DNA from: Bog-532 sp963833835 | Lineage (GTDB): Bacteria; Actinomycetota; Actinomycetes; Streptosporangiales; Streptosporangiaceae | Length of the DNA stretch: 64,000 nt | Assembly (NCBI GenBank): GCA_963833835.1 | Contig: CAWHZI010000014.1 | Coordinates: 434,001 to 498,000, forward strand | Direction: 5' to 3' | Shown: positions 25,007 through 34,270 of the stretch, one piece after another | Layout: every line of letters begins with the position of its first letter | Numbering within the stretch: position 1 is the stretch's first letter | The notes under the pieces: generated by a model | The model's input: only the letters and a program-made list of their open reading frames with translations | Told to the model about the DNA's origin: nothing | Databases searched by the model: none | Program-made: the position numbers and the translations under genes

Positions 25007-26701
25007 CTAACCGACCGACGGGCCGAGACCGAGCGACTGCGGCGTGCTGGAGTCCGGCGACGGCTGGTTCAGCCCCTCGTCCAGCGGCCCGTACTCGGTC
25101 ATCAGCGCGGCACTGCCGCCCCACGGGGTCTGCTCCTCGGCGACCAGTGTGTTGGTCGTGAGCAGCAGCCCAGCCACCGAAGCGCCGTTCTGCAGGGCCG
25201 ACCGGGCCACGCGCAGCGGATCGATGATTCCCATGTCAACCATGTTGCCATAGCGGCCGTCCAGGGCGTCAAAACCCTCGTCCACCCCGAGCTCCTTGAC
25301 CTTGGCCACGACCTCGGTGCCGTTGTAGCCGGCGTTGGCCGCGATCAGGTAGGCGGGCTCGGTGAGCGAGTGCCGCACGATGTCCACGCCGATCGCGTAG
25401 TCACCCTTGACGTCCAGGTCGTCCAGCGCGCTCTCGGCGTGCAGCAGGGCCGCGCCGCCACCGGCCACGATGCCCTCGGCCATGGCGGCCCGGGTCGCGG
25501 ACAGTGCGTCCTCGACCCGGTGCTGCAGCTCCTTCAGCTCGGCGTTGGTGGGGGCACCCACGGTGATCACCGCGACCTTGCCGGACAGTGCGCCGATGCG
25601 CTCGTTGAGCACGTCCTCGTCGATGCCGAACTGGGCCCGCTCGATCTCCGAGCGCATCTGGGTCAGCCGGAACTCGACCGCCTCCCGGGAACCGGCCCCG
25701 CCGATGATCGCCGTGTTGTCCGCGTTCACCCGGACCTGGGCCGCCCGGCCCAGCTGGGCCACGGTCATCGTCTCCAGCGTGAACCCGGCGTGCCGGCTGA
25801 GCACCTCACCGCCGGTCAGCGCGGCGATGTCCTCCAGCTTGCGCAGCCGGCGGTCACCGAAGCCGGGGGCCCGCACGGCCACGGACTGGAAGGCACCGTT
25901 GACGTGGTTGTGCACCAGCATCGACAGGGCCGAGCCCTCGACGTTCTCGGCGATGATGATCAGCGGTCGCCGGTCGCCCCGCATGACCTTGTCCAGCAGC
26001 GGCATCAGCTCCTGGACCTTGGTGATCTTCTCGCTGCTGAGCAGGATGTAGGGATCGTCGACGATGGCTTCCAGGGCGGCCGGGTTGGTGACCATGTACG
26101 GGCTGAGGTAGCCGTTGTCGAACTCGAAGCCCTCGACGAAGCTGACGCCCATCCCCGGCACGGGCGACTCCTCGACCGTGACGATGCCGTTGTCGCCCAC
26201 GGTATAGAGCGCCTTGGCGATGACCCGGCCGACCACGTCGTCGTCGTTGGCCGAGATCGCCGCCACCCGGGTGTAGTCCTCCTCGGTCTCCACCGGGTGC
26301 GCGACCCCGCGCAGGTACTCGACCAGGTGGCCCACGGCCAGGTCGATGCCCCGCTTGACCAGGACCGGGTTGCCGCCGCCGGCGATGGCCTTCATGCCCT
26401 CGTGCACGATGGCCTGGGCGATCACGGTCGCCGTGGTGGTGCCGTCACCGACGATGTCGTTGGTCTTGATCGCCGCTTCCTTGACCAGCTGAGCGCCCAT
26501 GTTCTCGAACTGGTTCTTCAGGTGGATCTCCCGGGCGATGGTCACACCGTCGTTGGTGACCACCGGGGTCCCGGTGATTTTTTCCAGGATGACGTTGCGG
26601 CCCTTGGGGCCGAGGGTTGACTTCACGGCTTCGGCAAGCTGGTCGACGCCAGCCAGCAACAGGCTCCGTGCTTCCTCACTGAAACGCAGTTCCTTGGCCA
26701 T
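25007..26701 (-). CDS. mimG: GroEL-type chaperonin dedicated to the monooxygenase (MimG-like)
   Basis: 564 residues, AGGAGG 4 nt before ATG. Full chaperonin: L-G-P-K-G-R-N-V near residue 31, D-G-T-T-T-A-T-V for ATP, and A-A-L-L-H-A-E-S-A-L. It differs from housekeeping GroEL: the N-terminus is A-K-E-L-R-F-S-E-E-A, and the C-terminus ends in a Pro/Ser/Gly tail instead of G-G-M repeats. Chaperonin genes at the end of actinobacterial mim/prm operons are required to fold the hydroxylase large subunit (shown for mycobacterial MimG). No groES is adjacent. Confidence 0.9.
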   Translation of the reverse strand: MAKELRFSEEARSLLLAGVDQLAEAVKSTLGPKGRNVILEKITGTPVVTNDGVTIAREIHLKNQFENMGAQLVKEAAIKTNDIVGDGTTTATVIAQAIVHEGMKAIAGGGNPVLVKRGIDLAVGHLVEYLRGVAHPVETEEDYTRVAAISANDDDVVGRVIAKALYTVGDNGIVTVEESPVPGMGVSFVEGFEFDNGYLSPYMVTNPAALEAIVDDPYILLSSEKITKVQELMPLLDKVMRGDRRPLIIIAENVEGSALSMLVHNHVNGAFQSVAVRAPGFGDRRLRKLEDIAALTGGEVLSRHAGFTLETMTVAQLGRAAQVRVNADNTAIIGGAGSREAVEFRLTQMRSEIERAQFGIDEDVLNERIGALSGKVAVITVGAPTNAELKELQHRVEDALSATRAAMAEGIVAGGGAALLHAESALDDLDVKGDYAIGVDIVRHSLTEPAYLIAANAGYNGTEVVAKVKELGVDEGFDALDGRYGNMVDMGIIDPLRVARSALQNGASVAGLLLTTNTLVAEEQTPWGGSAALMTEYGPLDEGLNQPSPDSSTPQSLGLGPSVG

Positions 26702-26756
26702 TGGTCCTCCTGGGACTTACGTGCGTATGCGGCGAGACGGTGATGCGCGGTCGGGG

Positions 26757-27782
26757 TTACGGGACGAGAATGGCCCGGCCGCGGACACGCCCCGCATCGA
26801 GGTCGTTGAGTGCGTCGACCGCGGCGTCCAGCGGGTAGGTCTTGGTGTGCAGCGTGACCTTTCCCGCCTGGGCCAGGGCCATCAGCTCGGCCAGCTCGTT
26901 GTAGGTCCCGACGATGTTGCCGATGATGTTGCGCTCGGTGGAGATGATGTCCAGCGTCGGGATGTGCAGCGTGCCGCCGTAGCCGATGACGAAGTAGGAG
27001 CCGGCCGGGGCGGTCATGTTCCAGCCGTCCATCTCGGCGCCCTCTTCGGCCACGAAGTCCAGCACCACTTCGGCCCCGTTGCCGCCGGTCAGGTCCTTGA
27101 CCGCGTCGACCTGGTTACCGTCGGCCACGATGGTCTCGTGCGCGCCGAGCTGTTCGGCCAGCTTGAGCGCGTCCGGGTTGCGGTCCACGACCACGATCCG
27201 GGTCGCGGTCAGCGCGGCCAGGGACTGGACGCCGATGTGGCCCAGGCCGCCGGCCCCGATGACCACGCAGGTCGTGCCGGGGTACAGCAGCGGCAGCGCC
27301 TTGCGGACCGCGTGGTAGGCGGTGATGCCGGCGTCGGCCAGCGCGGCCACGTCCTCGGGCTTGGTCTCCGGGGCCAGCTTGATGCAGGCCCGGGCCGAGG
27401 TCAGCAGGTACTCGGCCATGCCGCCGTCGGTGGACAGGCCGGGGAAGGTGCTGTTGATGCAGTGCATGTCGTCGCCGGCCCGGCAGGCGTGGCACAGCCC
27501 GCAGGTGGGCGTGGGGTGCAGGATCACGGTGTCGCCGACGGCCACGTTGGTGACGGCCGAGCCGATCTCGGAGACCCAGCCGGCGTTCTCGTGGCCCAGG
27601 GTGTACGGCAGCGGCGTGCCCATGGCCGCGTCCCACTGGCCCAGGATGATGTGCAGGTCGGTCCGGCAGACTCCGGCCCCGCCGACCTTGACGATGACGT
27701 CCAGCGGACCGGTGATCTTAGGCTCGGGTACCTCGTCGATCTGCGGCTGCTGGTTGAACGCGTGCAAGCGGACGGCCTTCAT
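26757..27782 (-). CDS. Zinc-dependent NAD alcohol dehydrogenase
   Basis: 341 residues, ATG overlapping the DUF59 stop. Catalytic zinc ligands Cys39 and His64-Glu65 (G-H-E-N), structural zinc Cys94, Cys97, Cys100 and Cys108, and the Rossmann loop V-I-G-A-G-G-L-G-H-I-G with an Asp after strand 2 (V-V-V-D-R-N), which favours NAD over NADP. In the operon it should oxidise the alcohol formed by the monooxygenase, for example propanol or a methylketone-derived diol. Placed between the DUF59 gene and the chaperonin, as in related propane monooxygenase operons. Confidence 0.92.
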   Translation of the reverse strand: MKAVRLHAFNQQPQIDEVPEPKITGPLDVIVKVGGAGVCRTDLHIILGQWDAAMGTPLPYTLGHENAGWVSEIGSAVTNVAVGDTVILHPTPTCGLCHACRAGDDMHCINSTFPGLSTDGGMAEYLLTSARACIKLAPETKPEDVAALADAGITAYHAVRKALPLLYPGTTCVVIGAGGLGHIGVQSLAALTATRIVVVDRNPDALKLAEQLGAHETIVADGNQVDAVKDLTGGNGAEVVLDFVAEEGAEMDGWNMTAPAGSYFVIGYGGTLHIPTLDIISTERNIIGNIVGTYNELAELMALAQAGKVTLHTKTYPLDAAVDALNDLDAGRVRGRAILVP

Positions 27783-28558
27783 TGGTCCTCCTCAGCTGTG
27801 CCCTCGACTGGGCCCTCACCCTGGCCTGGGGTGTTGTCGTAGCGGTACTGGAGCATGCCGCGGCAGATGCTGCCGTTGGACTCGATGCTGATCCGGGTCA
27901 GCCGGGCCTTGCGCAGGTGCAGGTCGGTCGCGGCCGCGTCGATCGGGTCGCCGGTCTTCGGGTCGATCAGCACCAGCGCGTCGTCCCCGGCCGGCAGGCC
28001 CAGGTCGGCGCGGCGCTGCCGGAGCCGGTCCAGCGGCCGGGACGGCGACAGGTCACCCAGGGTGAGCCGGGGCAGTTCGGTCGCGGGCAGCCCGGCGGCC
28101 AGCAGCGGACGGCACACCTGGTCGGTGCCGGCCATGACCGCCTTGCGCAGGAAGTCCGCGCGCAGGTCGTGCAGCTCGCCGACCGCCTCGCCGTCGAACG
28201 ACTGGGCGAAGCCGGCCTGAGCGGCCACCCCGCCGTTGATCACGTCCGAGGCGAAGTGGTCCTCGAGCACCACTTCCGCGTTCCGGACCCCCGGCAGGCC
28301 GACCACCGCGTCGTAGGCGTCGGCCACCATCAGGTAAGCAAAGTTGGGCGCGCAGAAGTAGGTCGGCAGCCGCAGCCGGACCTGCACGTCACCGGCCGCC
28401 GACATCACGGCCGCCGTCACGAAGCCCAGCGACGTGATCGGCTCGTCCAGCTCCGGGTCCCGCACGGTCGCGAGCGCGTCCAGTAGCCCGGCACGGGCCG
28501 CCGGCCCGGAGGCGTGTGCCCCCGGGCAGGCGCCGGTGTCGGTGATCGAAGCGGTCAT
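27779..28558 (-). CDS. DUF59 (MIP18) protein of the monooxygenase operon
   Basis: 259 residues, overlapping both neighbours by 4 nt (ATGA at each junction), so tightly coupled. Residues 25-110 form a MIP18/DUF59 domain with R-D-P-E-L-D-E-P-I-T-S-L-G-F and a Cys in Y-F-C-A-P-N-F, the features linked to Fe-S cluster assembly. The C-terminal half is specific to this operon context and unassigned, with D-P-K-T-G-D-P and a Cys near the end (S-I-C-R-G-M). It may load the 2Fe-2S cluster of MimB or help diiron assembly; no function is proven from sequence. Confidence 0.82.
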   Translation of the reverse strand: MTASITDTGACPGAHASGPAARAGLLDALATVRDPELDEPITSLGFVTAAVMSAAGDVQVRLRLPTYFCAPNFAYLMVADAYDAVVGLPGVRNAEVVLEDHFASDVINGGVAAQAGFAQSFDGEAVGELHDLRADFLRKAVMAGTDQVCRPLLAAGLPATELPRLTLGDLSPSRPLDRLRQRRADLGLPAGDDALVLIDPKTGDPIDAAATDLHLRKARLTRISIESNGSICRGMLQYRYDNTPGQGEGPVEGTAEEDQ

Positions 28559-29628
28559 GCCCCCGCGACCGGGCTGCCCTCGTCGACCAGCTTGGCGTCA
28601 TCCTGCTCGGCAGGCTGGCCGCCAGTGTTGTCCTTCAGCTGGTACTCAGCCGGAACGTCGATGCCGTAGAGCTTGGCCGCGTTCAGGCCGAGAATCTTCT
28701 TCTTGCCTTCGATGCCGAGCCGCGGGTAGTCCGAGAACTCCTCGCCTGGGTAGTCCCAGTCGACGAAGCCCTCGATCTGCCACTTGGGCTCCCAGATGCC
28801 GTAGTCGCTGCCGAAGGTCATCTTGTCCTCGCCGACCCAGAACAGCAGTTCGCCCATGACCTTGGCGAAGAACTTGGGCCGGGCGTGCATCAGACCGCCG
28901 ATGACCACGGACAGACCGGCGTAGACGTTGGGCTCCTGCGTCGCCATGAAGCAGAAGTCCTCGATCCGCGGCAGGCCCACGTGCTCGACGATGAAGTTCA
29001 GGTCCGGGAAGTCGGTCGCGCAGTGGTCGATGTCGGAGACGTCGAACGCGTCCTTGTCCAGCGGCCAGATCGTCGGGCCCTTGTGCACGTGGACGTTCTT
29101 GATGCCGAGCTCCTGGGCGGCCTCCAGGTAGCGGTAAGAGGCCGCGTCAGACAGCTTGTAGCCGCGGGAGCCGTTGTTCCACTCCGCGGTGTAGAGCTTG
29201 ACGCCCTTGGACCCGTAGCGCTCGACGTTGGCCCGGAACGTCTTCAGGCCCTCGTCACCGTCGCGGGGGTCGAACCGGGTGTTGTAGATGAACTTGCCCG
29301 GGTGCTTCTCCCCCATCGTCGCGTTGCGCTCGGTGGTGTTGAAGCCCTCGGAGTACCACTCCTTGAGGTACGTCGGCTGGAAGACCGCCACGTCCACGTA
29401 CCCGTCCTCGAAGACGTCCTTCATCAGGTCGTCCTCGGAGTACTTCTGGAAGTGCTCGAGCGTCCAGTGGGTCTCGGCCGGGCCGAGCGACTGGTAGGCG
29501 TGGAAACACTCGATCCAGCCCTTGGCGTACTGTTCGGCGCCCTTCACCCAGTTGGCGGGCGACGCGTCCCAATAGTGCATGTGACTGTCGACGATGAAGT
29601 ACTTCTCGCCGTCCTTTTGGTAAACCAT
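28555..29628 (-). CDS. Amidohydrolase-family protein of the monooxygenase operon
   Basis: 357 residues. Metal-dependent hydrolase of the amidohydrolase_2 type: H-x-H at V-D-S-H-M-H-Y-W-D near the start, V-H-V-H-K-G, V-E-H-V-G and T-F-G-S-D-Y-G at the expected strand ends. Related genes follow mimD or prmD in actinobacterial alkane/propane monooxygenase clusters and are needed for activity in some, though their reaction is not known. Starts 26 nt after mimD; overlaps the DUF59 gene by 4 nt. Intact and well conserved in composition. Confidence 0.88.
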   Translation of the reverse strand: MVYQKDGEKYFIVDSHMHYWDASPANWVKGAEQYAKGWIECFHAYQSLGPAETHWTLEHFQKYSEDDLMKDVFEDGYVDVAVFQPTYLKEWYSEGFNTTERNATMGEKHPGKFIYNTRFDPRDGDEGLKTFRANVERYGSKGVKLYTAEWNNGSRGYKLSDAASYRYLEAAQELGIKNVHVHKGPTIWPLDKDAFDVSDIDHCATDFPDLNFIVEHVGLPRIEDFCFMATQEPNVYAGLSVVIGGLMHARPKFFAKVMGELLFWVGEDKMTFGSDYGIWEPKWQIEGFVDWDYPGEEFSDYPRLGIEGKKKILGLNAAKLYGIDVPAEYQLKDNTGGQPAEQDDAKLVDEGSPVAGA

Positions 29629-29654
29629 TGCGTCTCCTTGCGGGTGAACAGGCT

Positions 29655-30035
29655 TTAGCTGCGCACGGTGAGGTCTTTAAGGTCGAAGCCGATGTACTCG
29701 GCCGCTTCCTCGGGGTTGGCGAACATGATGGTCCGGTCGTCCTCGTGGATCATCCGGCCGTAGTGGGTCGACATGTTCTCCTCGAACTCGGCCGAGTCGA
29801 ACCAGCCCTCCTCCTCGCCGGCCGCCTCGGAGATCTCGTCGTAGACGAAGTCCATCCGGCCGATCGCGTCGACCCGGATCATCGACGGCAGGTGCCGCAC
29901 CGTCACGTTGTCGTGGGTCCCCATGACCCGGGCCACGACCGCGCCGACCTGGTTGTTCATCAGCGTGACACCGCACTGGTTGGACGCGGTGTTGTCGGAC
30001 TTGAACGGGCTCTCGCTGGTCTTGAACGTGGTCAC
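29655..30035 (-). CDS. mimD: Monooxygenase coupling (effector) protein MimD
   Basis: 126 residues, GTG start overlapping the mimC stop (GTGA). Sequence shows the MmoB/DmpM family layout: C-G-V-T-L-M-N-N-Q-V-G near residue 20, the central V-R-H-L-P-S-M-I-R-V-D-A strand and D-R-T-I-M-F-A-N near the end. No cofactor; it binds the hydroxylase and tunes electron delivery and substrate access. Third structural component after the small hydroxylase subunit. Longer in-frame starts lie in mimC and are shadows. Confidence 0.93.
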   Translation of the reverse strand: MTTFKTSESPFKSDNTASNQCGVTLMNNQVGAVVARVMGTHDNVTVRHLPSMIRVDAIGRMDFVYDEISEAAGEEEGWFDSAEFEENMSTHYGRMIHEDDRTIMFANPEEAAEYIGFDLKDLTVRS

Positions 30036-31201
30036 TGGCCAAGCTCCTTCGGTACGTCGAGGTGCAGTTCGGAGAGGAGTGCGGCAAAGCGGTTCTTGAC
30101 CGCGTCCAGACCGTCCTCGAAGCGCGGGGGCTTGGAGTCGGGCTGCGACCAGATCGGCTGCAGGGCCCGGGCCGCGGCGATGGACCGCGCCGTCCAGGTG
30201 CCCACCCACTGGTTGAGGATCTGCTTGTTGTGGTCGGCGAATTCCTTGTCGTTGGTGAGCAGCTCGAACATGGCCCGCGTGTAGCGCAGGTCGCGCTCGG
30301 CGAAGTCGTACTCGGCCACACCCACGATCGTGGGCGTCACGAAGTCGCCGTTGCGCGGCGCGGCGTGCTGCACCAACTGGCTGCGGAACAGCTCACCCAC
30401 GAGCGGCTCGAACACCACGTTAGATGCGAAGATCGCCTCGCACCAGTCGTCGACCGCGGTCAGCTGCTCGGCCGTCTCGCGGACGCCCTGCCACACCGGG
30501 TCGTTGTTCCAGGCGTCCAGGTGCGCGGACCCGTCGAAGCCCTCGATCTCCTCGGTCAGGGTCAGGTTGTACAGCGCCAGGTCCTGGGCCGACCGGATCC
30601 GGTGCATGCTGTTCACCGAGATCGCGTTGTTGTGCATGTTGGTCGGCGCCCGCCGGTTGGCGTTGGCGTAGAGGTACAGGCCCAGGCCGTGGTCGACGTG
30701 CATCCAGGCGCCCACGTTGCGCTCGACGAACTTCACCCAGTTGCGGTTCCACTGCTCGAACGCCTTGGACTGCCGGGCATTGTCGATGTTCTGGTTGACC
30801 TGCCGCACCACGTTGGAGTTGTAGCGGTAGAACGTGAGCTCCCACTCCTCGTTCGGGTCGCGGAACTCATGCCAGCCCAGGGCCGGCCAGTCGTAACCCT
30901 TACCGCCGGAACCGGGGAAACGCTCGGGCTCGGGACGATCCGAACCCCAGGCCTTCAAGGCGGTCCAGTCCAGCGGGTAACCGCCGCGGCCGTCGGAGAA
31001 CCCGTACAGCCAGCCCTGGGAAAGGTAGTGCCGGGGGTCCGGCTGGACCTCGACCGTCACGTCCTCGTAGTGGGACTGCTTGCGCTTGGCCGACTTGAAG
31101 TAGTTGTACTGCCGGGCGTCGGAGTCGGGGAAGACCTTGGCCCCGGCCTCGGCGTCGGTGAATACCGGCTTGGGTACGCTGCGCTCTTGCGGAGTAGTCA
31201 T
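30032..31201 (-). CDS. mimC: Binuclear-iron monooxygenase hydroxylase small subunit MimC
   Basis: 389 residues. Ferritin-like beta subunit of a soluble diiron monooxygenase, without the full ligand set of the large subunit. Typical segments are S-A-K-R-K-Q-S-H-Y-E-D-V-T, G-W-L-Y-G-F, and a long helical part with V-G-A-W-M-H-V-D-H-G-L-G. It pairs with MimA to form the hydroxylase dimer. AAAGG before the ATG; 128 nt after mimB, and it overlaps mimD. Family position is with propane/acetone/phenol-type enzymes (Mim, Prm), not methane monooxygenase. Confidence 0.93.
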   Translation of the reverse strand: MTTPQERSVPKPVFTDAEAGAKVFPDSDARQYNYFKSAKRKQSHYEDVTVEVQPDPRHYLSQGWLYGFSDGRGGYPLDWTALKAWGSDRPEPERFPGSGGKGYDWPALGWHEFRDPNEEWELTFYRYNSNVVRQVNQNIDNARQSKAFEQWNRNWVKFVERNVGAWMHVDHGLGLYLYANANRRAPTNMHNNAISVNSMHRIRSAQDLALYNLTLTEEIEGFDGSAHLDAWNNDPVWQGVRETAEQLTAVDDWCEAIFASNVVFEPLVGELFRSQLVQHAAPRNGDFVTPTIVGVAEYDFAERDLRYTRAMFELLTNDKEFADHNKQILNQWVGTWTARSIAAARALQPIWSQPDSKPPRFEDGLDAVKNRFAALLSELHLDVPKELGQ

Positions 31202-31329
31202 GAGACCTTCTTTCGTCGATCCAGCTCATTTCGCTACCGGAAGAGGCGCTCTGTCTGGCTCAGAACGCAGCTCGGGCTCCGGGTTACCTTGCTTCATTGC
31301 TCGGGCATTTCCCGTAACGCTGGTCGGGA

Positions 31330-32374
31330 TTACTGCCCGGGTTCGCCGGTGGTGGTGAACTTGTCGTAGTAGACGCGCTTTTCCTCCACGCCCAGCTGCG
31401 CGAGCAGCGGCACGGCGGCCTCCACCATCGGCGGTGGCCCGCACACGTAGGCGTGAGCACCGGACAGATTCTCGACGTGCTGCTTGACAACGTCGGTGAT
31501 CAGGCCGGTCTCGCCGTCCCAGTCGTCCTCATCGGACGGCTCGGACAGGGCAGGGACATAGGTGAAGCGGGGCAGCCGCTGCTCCAGGTCACGGAGCTCT
31601 TCTTCGAAGCACAGGTCCTTTTTGGCCCGCGCGCCGTAGAAGAACGTGGCCTTGCGGTCCAGGCCACGTTCGGCCATGGACCGGAGCAGGGACAGGATCG
31701 GCGCCATGCCGGCGCCGCCGCCCACGAGCACCAGGTCGTTGTCGCCTTCGCGGAGCGTGAAGACGCCGAACGGCCCGGACAGGTCCAGCCGGTCGCCGAC
31801 CTGCACCTTCTTGTCGAGAAAGTGCGAGAACTGGCCGTCGGGATAGACCTTGATGACGAACTCGAGCATGACCGCCGTCGCGGCTGGTGGTGTTGGCCAT
31901 GGAGAACGACCGCACGGTTTCGGTGTCGGGGATCGTGAGGTCCATGTACTGGCCCGGGAAAAACTTGATCTCGGCCGGCTCGATCAGCTTCAGGACGAGG
32001 TGCCGCATGTCGTGGGTGACCGGATCGTTGGCCACCACCTCCGCCACGCCCTGCTGGATCGGCAGGCCGGAACGGATCATCTCCTCGTCGTAGTTCAGGA
32101 GCTCGATCGTGACGTCCTCGTACACGTGCGCCCGGCAGAGGAGGGTGTAACCCTCATCCTTCTCGTAGTCCGGGAGCGCGAACGTCGAGTACCGGTCGTG
32201 CTCGATGTCCTCACCCTCGAGGACGAACGACTTGCAGGCGGCGCATTGGCCTTCCTTGCACCCGTGCATGAGCATGATGCCCTGCTCGGCTGCGCCGCGC
32301 AGAACGTTCTGCTCCTCGTCGATCTCGATCTCGATCCCGACGGGCTCGAAACGCACCAAATGTTTGTCGGCCAT
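31330..32374 (-). pseudogene. mimB: Monooxygenase reductase MimB, interrupted by a one-base frameshift
   Basis: Start ATG 32374 with GAGGT upstream. The first frame has a plant-type 2Fe-2S domain (Cys39, Cys44, Cys47, Cys80: C-K-E-G-Q-C-A-A-C and L-L-C-R-A-H) and the FAD motif R-S-F-S-M-A-N, reading to T-T-S-R-D-G-G. The family then continues in another frame from 31869: M-L-E-F-V-I-K-V-Y-P-D-G, G-G-G-A-G-M-A-P-I-L for NAD and V-C-G-P-P-P-M. One surplus base sits at 31870-31873. Without correction the protein loses its NADH half. The ATG at 31869 could allow a separate C-terminal peptide of 179 residues. Neighbouring genes are intact, so an assembly error is quite possible. Confidence 0.85.
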
Positions 32375-32404
32375 GGCCACCTCACGACTAAGGCTGTGCC
32401 GCGT

Positions 32405-32446
32405 GCCAGCGGGAGGGACGAAGGCGTCCCTCCGGCCCTCCCGCTG
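32405..32446 (-). promoter_or_regulatory. Intercistronic hairpin between mimA and mimB with two exclusive folds
   Basis: Outer fold: 12-bp perfect arms 32405-32416 and 32435-32446. Inner fold: 9-bp perfect arms 32411-32419 and 32424-32432 with an AAGG loop. They share bases, so only one can form fully. It lies 46 nt after the mimA stop and about 30 nt before mimB. Such structures usually trim or stabilise the upstream message or attenuate downstream reading, giving more hydroxylase than reductase. Confidence 0.6.
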
Positions 32447-32491
32447 GGACGGCTTCAGGGTTTAACTCAGGCGAGCGTCAGACAGCAAGCG

Positions 32492-34144
32492 TCAGGCGTC
32501 CGTCGGAGCCGGCCGACCGGCCGGGCCCTGCTTGTTGTAGTCGGTCACGAATGCGTCGCGCTGCTCGGGCGTCCACTCGTTGAGCAGCACGTTCGGGCTG
32601 AGAACCGGAGGCATGCGGCGCAGGTGGTCCAGCGTCCACATCTTCTTCGGGTCCAGGTCCAGGTGCGGCTGGGCGGTCATGGTCTTGCCGTCGTCGCGGA
32701 CAAAGCCCATGTCGCTCACCACATCGGCCCAGTTCCAGCCGTGGTAGAGGGTCTCCCACTCGCGCTTGCCGATGAGCTGGCCCATGTTCGGGGTCTCGCG
32801 ACCCTGGTAGGTGGGCCGGAACGCGGTGGCGTCGGTCCAGTGGCACGGCTCCGAGCAGTAGGTCCGCCACTGCCCGTCCACCTCGTCCATGACCATGTCC
32901 TCCCGGACCAGGCACGGGACCATGCAGGTCCAGCACCGGTGCGGGTACACGTAGTCGACGTCCTCGGCCACGATCGGGTGGTGGCCGTTCGGCGTGGACA
33001 GGCGGTTGTAGTTCTCCCACCACTTGCCGTACTTGTCGTACCAGCCTGGGTACTTGTACTCGAACCACTCGAAGTCTTCGTCCGTCATCGGGTCGATCCG
33101 CCAGTAGTTGGCGAGCCAGCCGGTGGCGAAGAACTGCGCGACTTCGTGCACGTAGCCCTTGTTCCAGATCTGGTTCCAGGCTTCCTCAATGAGGTCGTGC
33201 GGGATCACCAGGCCGTACTTCTCGAGCGGCACCAGGTAGCTGCGGTAGTAGTCGTCGTAGATCCACCGGCGCCACATCTCGGCGTAGGACTCGCGGTCCT
33301 TACGACGGTCCTTGGTGCCGTACTCGATGAACGTGCCGATGGCCGCGTCCACCACACGGTGGTTGTTCCACCAGGCGTAGCGCAGGTCACGCTCGAGCAG
33401 CTGGTGGTTGCCCTCGTCCGAGAGCGCCATCAGCAGGGTGGCGTAGCCGTTGCTGATGTGCCGCGACTCGTCCGACTGCACCGAGTGGAACACGGTGGGC
33501 AGCAGGTAGTCGCCGTTGGCAGCAGCCTCGGCGGGCATGGCCACGAACAGCGTGTTGGTGAACGCCGTCTCGGCCACGATGGTCAGGTAGATGCTCGCCG
33601 CGGTGATGGCGTCACCGGTGATGAAGCCCTCGGCGAACTGCCGGCCGATCGTCCCGCAGTAGTCACTCTGGAAGTTGCGGAGGCTGTTGTTGAAGCCGGC
33701 CGGGTCGATGTAGTTGTTCATGTACAGGCGCTTGAGGTTCTGCTGGATCGTCGAGTGCCGAACCTCGTCGATCATCTGGATCGCCTGGCCATTGTGGAGC
33801 TCGGGGTTGGGCACCGTGCGGAACAGCAACGGCATGGCCCGGGCGGCCGAGATCTCCGGTAGCGGAATGATCGACAGGAACAGCTTCTGCCATTCCAGCC
33901 AGCGCTCCTGGACCTGACGGAACATGTTGCCGCGGATGGCGCCATCCTGGGCACCGTAGACGCGGTGGTCCTTCTCTTCCTGCATGGGGAAGTAGGACCG
34001 CAGGACCTGCTTCAGCGGGTCCTTCTTCTGCGCCTTACGGAACGTGTAGTCGGTGCCGTACTGCGAGACAGGCTCGTGGTACTGCGGTTCCCAGGAAAGC
34101 TCCTGGATCTTCTGATGGGCCTTAGCCACACTCTGGCGACTCAT
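32492..34144 (-). CDS. mimA: Binuclear-iron monooxygenase hydroxylase large subunit MimA
   Basis: 550 residues from ATG 34144 (AAGGGG upstream). The six diiron ligands are readable: Glu97, Glu127 and His130 in I-D-E-V-R-H, then Glu192 in V-A-E-T-A-F, Glu226 and His229 in S-D-E-S-R-H. This two E-x-x-H layout is the soluble diiron monooxygenase alpha subunit; close motifs such as W-N-W-A-D-V-V-S-D-M-G-F and the Cys pairs W-T-C-M-V-P-C near residue 420 fit the propane/acetone/phenol group (MimA, PrmA). It inserts one oxygen atom of O2 into a small hydrocarbon, ketone or phenol. First structural gene of the operon. Confidence 0.95.
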   Translation of the reverse strand: MSRQSVAKAHQKIQELSWEPQYHEPVSQYGTDYTFRKAQKKDPLKQVLRSYFPMQEEKDHRVYGAQDGAIRGNMFRQVQERWLEWQKLFLSIIPLPEISAARAMPLLFRTVPNPELHNGQAIQMIDEVRHSTIQQNLKRLYMNNYIDPAGFNNSLRNFQSDYCGTIGRQFAEGFITGDAITAASIYLTIVAETAFTNTLFVAMPAEAAANGDYLLPTVFHSVQSDESRHISNGYATLLMALSDEGNHQLLERDLRYAWWNNHRVVDAAIGTFIEYGTKDRRKDRESYAEMWRRWIYDDYYRSYLVPLEKYGLVIPHDLIEEAWNQIWNKGYVHEVAQFFATGWLANYWRIDPMTDEDFEWFEYKYPGWYDKYGKWWENYNRLSTPNGHHPIVAEDVDYVYPHRCWTCMVPCLVREDMVMDEVDGQWRTYCSEPCHWTDATAFRPTYQGRETPNMGQLIGKREWETLYHGWNWADVVSDMGFVRDDGKTMTAQPHLDLDPKKMWTLDHLRRMPPVLSPNVLLNEWTPEQRDAFVTDYNKQGPAGRPAPTDA

Positions 34145-34270
34145 CGTCACCCCTTTCCTTTTGGCTGCTCCGGCTGCCCTCCCGCGCAGCCCATGGACGG
34201 ACGTGGTTCACCCGCCCATTACGAAAAGTCGTCGTGCCCTGGATCACACCTCCTTCGTCAACCGGCTGAG

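Noticed and set aside
31850..33862. 670-codon rightward frame over mimB/mimA
   Set aside because: Antisense shadow rich in Val/Arg/His/Leu; the other strand encodes recognised diiron proteins.
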